Source: Candidatus Peregrinibacteria bacterium (GTDB taxonomy: Bacteria; Patescibacteriota; Gracilibacteria; UBA1369; LOWO2-01-FULL-3). Taken from it: DNA of 27,275 bases. Below are positions 25,221 through 27,275 of this stretch, one piece after another. Within the stretch, counting starts at the first letter, position 1; every line of letters begins with the position of its first letter. Both the position numbers and the translations under genes were made by a program. The notes under the pieces were generated by a model, which was not told the DNA's origin, made no database searches, and saw only the letters and a program-made list of their open reading frames with translations. The DNA lies in NCBI GenBank assembly GCA_014728975.1, contig WJKQ01000013.1, positions 1 to 27,275 of the forward strand, given 5' to 3'.

Positions 25221-25248
25221 TTGACAAATATGGAGAAAGATATAAAGT
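25221..25248 (+). promoter_or_regulatory. Candidate promoter for the right-edge coiled-coil gene
   Basis: A consensus TTGACA (25221-25226) is followed after 16 bp by TAAAGT (25243-25248). An overlapping TATAAA (25241-25246) gives only 14 bp. It lies just after the PBP1A stop and would give a leader of about 20 nt. Confidence 0.5.
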
Positions 25249-25275
25249 TCATCTCCTATATCTAACCAAAATCTC

Positions 25276-27275
25276 ATGGCATCTTCTATAAAGAACCCTG
25301 ATACTGCCGATCAAAATGAAAATAGAGCCGATCAAAATGAATTTCCTACATCTCCCACCGGAGCCAGGCTTCTTGAAAAATTTTCAGCAAGTCTTAGAAG
25401 AGAAGTTCAACAGACAAGTACCGATGCTGAAATTCAGCTGGGAACTATCAGAAAAATCCAGGAAAGAGCAGAAATACTTAAAACAACATTGGACAAAAAG
25501 ATCATCGATTTAAAACAACTGCCAGGACAGATAAATTTTCTCTACTTACTCCTCCTGCAATACTGCGCGCAAAACAGTCCCGTTCTTTTTAATGACGTTG
25601 AAGAGAAAAAAACACAAGTAGACCTTCATTTCAACGCCCTGGAACAGGCAAAAAAACATTTCAGGCCTGAAATTGCCAAAGACGCCACCAGTAGAATACT
25701 TCAGGATCACGAATTTTCAGGTGAAGCAATAAAACTTTGCCAGGAATTTCTATCAGCGGCAACAACACTTCTGACTGTTTCGGAACATATTCATACATAT
25801 AAAACCGAAACTGCCAGAAATGCTTTACAAAATGTTGACATCCCCATAGAAGTAGCCGAACGTTCCCCCCTCGAAACACAAAAATCAGCTTTTTACAATG
25901 AAGTCAAAAGACAAACGCTCGATCCCTTGATAACAAATAGACCCGCTGAAACCGACAAAGAAAGCTCAAGACTCAAATTCGTTGAAGAAGTGGTCGGACC
26001 TTATGTTATAAATAATATGATAGAAAGGCTAACGAAAGCTCTGAGAGATTCCCTTCCTAATGACGCGGACTTTGAATCAAGACTTCTGGACCTTTTCGCA
26101 ACCAAAAACCTCAACACTAAACGATACAATGAAAATGAAAAAGATACCGAGAAAGATAAAAATCCAAAAGAGCCTTCTCTTCATCCTTCAGATGAAGAAC
26201 TTATAGAATCAGAACTTTCAAGGGCAAAAACAATATTATTGGCGGCCTATGCCACCGAACCCGAAGAAAGAGCTGAATTCTATCGTGAATTAATGACTAC
26301 TCACGCCTTATCTCAAGTTAACGAAACAGCATCCCAAAAAAGCAGAAATAAAGGTCCTCTTTATGGACCGGACCAGGACCACACCGCAGGCATTCAAAAA
26401 ATCTGCAGAGATAAGCCTGAACTACTCGGAGAAATACAGGCGGTTTTCAACACTACAAAAACGACATTTGATCTCACGGACAATCCGGGTGACGGGAAAT
26501 CATTTTCAGAAACCCTTAAAGACGCGCTGCCAAAAGAACTTGCGCTCTACGGTCTCAGATATCTGACCGATGACTATTATCCGGCTCTGAGAACAAGGAT
26601 GGAAAGTGCATACACAGAAACAGCAACCGCTTTACGAAGCCGTCAGGAACTATCCGACCCCTTTACGCCTCCTATATGCGACCTTCGGGACGTCCCCAAA
26701 GTTATAGACAGTATACGACAACAGGCAAGTGTAGCCGTATACGGATCCGAAGATCCCGCCAAAGAAAACAAAAACCTGGAAACACAGCTCAGAAGTCTTA
26801 AGAGACAGCTAAAAGACGCTGAAAATGGCCTTAAACATAAACAGGAAATATTGGATTCAATTACAGATCAGGAAGACAACCGCAACAGAGAACTTGAAGA
26901 ATCAATTGCAACCATGCGTCAGAGACTTCAGGAAAATCGCATTGCAATGCAGAAAAACGATGAAACCATTCGCGCGCTCGAAGCTAAAGTAAGTTCATTG
27001 GAAAGCCGTGCGGGCCATCAAAACAAACAATTATTGGAAGCCAAAAAACTCTTTACCAGACTGGAACAGACACTCGTAAATGTAATAGGCGCTCTTTCAA
27101 AGCTGGATCAGGTAAACGGCGTCTTCGCAAACAGCCTTGGCAATATCCCGGAAAAACAAAGAGCAAAAGCCGGATTGAATCTTGATCCGGAAGAACTGAA
27201 ACCGCTTCTTAATGAAACAAAATCATTAGAAGAAGATCTTGAAAGATTAGCACAAGAAATCGAACAACTTAATGA
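25276..27275 (+). CDS. Unrecognised large protein with long coiled coil, 3' end outside window
   Basis: An uninterrupted frame of 666 codons runs from ATG 25276 to the right edge with no stop. I recognise no family. There is no signal peptide or membrane segment. The first ~35 residues are polar and contain a short tandem repeat (ADQNE twice). Residues ~35-485 are mainly helical and charged, with scattered leucines and an acidic, lysine-rich loop at about 290-315. From about residue 495 a heptad-like coiled coil begins ('ENKNLETQLRSLKRQLKDAE', 'RNRELEESIATMRQRLQENR', 'IRALEAKVSSLESR'). A second coil resumes near the edge. A cytoplasmic scaffold or structural role is possible, but nothing in the sequence proves it. 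It appears to have its own promoter after PBP1A. Confidence 0.8.
   Translation, partial: MASSIKNPDTADQNENRADQNEFPTSPTGARLLEKFSASLRREVQQTSTDAEIQLGTIRKIQERAEILKTTLDKKIIDLKQLPGQINFLYLLLLQYCAQNSPVLFNDVEEKKTQVDLHFNALEQAKKHFRPEIAKDATSRILQDHEFSGEAIKLCQEFLSAATTLLTVSEHIHTYKTETARNALQNVDIPIEVAERSPLETQKSAFYNEVKRQTLDPLITNRPAETDKESSRLKFVEEVVGPYVINNMIERLTKALRDSLPNDADFESRLLDLFATKNLNTKRYNENEKDTEKDKNPKEPSLHPSDEELIESELSRAKTILLAAYATEPEERAEFYRELMTTHALSQVNETASQKSRNKGPLYGPDQDHTAGIQKICRDKPELLGEIQAVFNTTKTTFDLTDNPGDGKSFSETLKDALPKELALYGLRYLTDDYYPALRTRMESAYTETATALRSRQELSDPFTPPICDLRDVPKVIDSIRQQASVAVYGSEDPAKENKNLETQLRSLKRQLKDAENGLKHKQEILDSITDQEDNRNRELEESIATMRQRLQENRIAMQKNDETIRALEAKVSSLESRAGHQNKQLLEAKKLFTRLEQTLVNVIGALSKLDQVNGVFANSLGNIPEKQRAKAGLNLDPEELKPLLNETKSLEEDLERLAQEIEQLN
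25306..25341 (+). repeat. Short in-frame direct repeat, 21-bp period
   Basis: GCCGATCAAAATGAA occurs at 25306-25320 and again at 25327-25341, separated by 6 bp. It encodes ADQNE twice near the N-terminus of the coiled-coil protein. It is consistent with recent slippage in a disordered segment. Confidence 0.85.

Noticed and set aside
1..27275. UGA recoding (code 25) as in Gracilibacteria or SR1
   Set aside because: nadE and nadM end at TGA at the expected family length, no conserved protein here contains in-frame TGA, and glycines use GGN codons.
1..27275. tRNA, rRNA, tmRNA, CRISPR array or insertion sequence
   Set aside because: No TψC-like GGTTCGAATCC segment with a cloverleaf, no regular spaced repeats and no transposase or terminal inverted repeats were seen while reading all intergenic regions.

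Overview
The window is A+T-rich, densely packed bacterial chromosome. It carries housekeeping genes (smpB, nadE, nadM, topA, HU, pheS, pheT, class II nrdJ, a class A penicillin-binding protein) mixed with large secreted or coiled-coil proteins that I do not recognise. The mix suggests a Candidate Phyla Radiation (Patescibacteria) genome, perhaps Peregrinibacteria-like. The clues are an archaeal-type NMN adenylyltransferase paired with a short NadE, a GYxWS-repeat surface protein, an SLH protein with flanking 'GYKVVWSK' domains, tiny intergenic gaps and no visible Shine-Dalgarno sequences. TGA is used as a normal stop (nadE, nadM) and glycine is encoded by GGN, so the UGA=Gly code of Gracilibacteria/SR1 does not apply. 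The phylum call is an inference from gene content only.

Layout. Positions 1-917 hold the 3' end of a possible glycosyltransferase, a 45-residue basic protein and a two-helix membrane protein. Positions 999-2288 encode a secreted SLH protein, followed by a clear terminator. Positions 2369-4450 encode the adenosylcobalamin-dependent ribonucleotide reductase, which converges with and overlaps by 4 bp a TMEM43-family membrane protein (4447-5739, minus). smpB diverges from that gene. Next comes a probable nadE-nadM-phosphohexomutase unit (6343-9058), convergent with a 968-residue secreted protein (9060-11966, minus). topA (12039-14333, minus) and HU (14620-14895, plus) diverge from a 286-bp region. 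pheS-pheT follow (15027-18486), convergent with a 739-residue protein (18495-20714, minus) that I read as a divergent radical SAM enzyme with a coiled-coil insertion. A PAS-PAS-GAF protein with no output domain diverges from it (20913-22346). Then come PBP1A with a C-terminal Ig-like domain (22422-25208) and an unrecognised protein (25276 onward) with a long coiled coil that runs off the right edge.

How the genes fit together. Several serve the envelope (SLH protein, 968-residue secreted protein, PBP1A, possibly TMEM43 and the phosphohexomutase). Others serve core information processing (SmpB, TopA, HU, PheST) and cofactor or nucleotide supply (NadE, NadM, NrdJ). No mobile element, CRISPR array, tRNA or rRNA gene was seen, and no gene-free stretch exceeds 300 bp. 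The least explained items are the putative radical SAM protein, the edge coiled-coil protein and the absence of Shine-Dalgarno signals.
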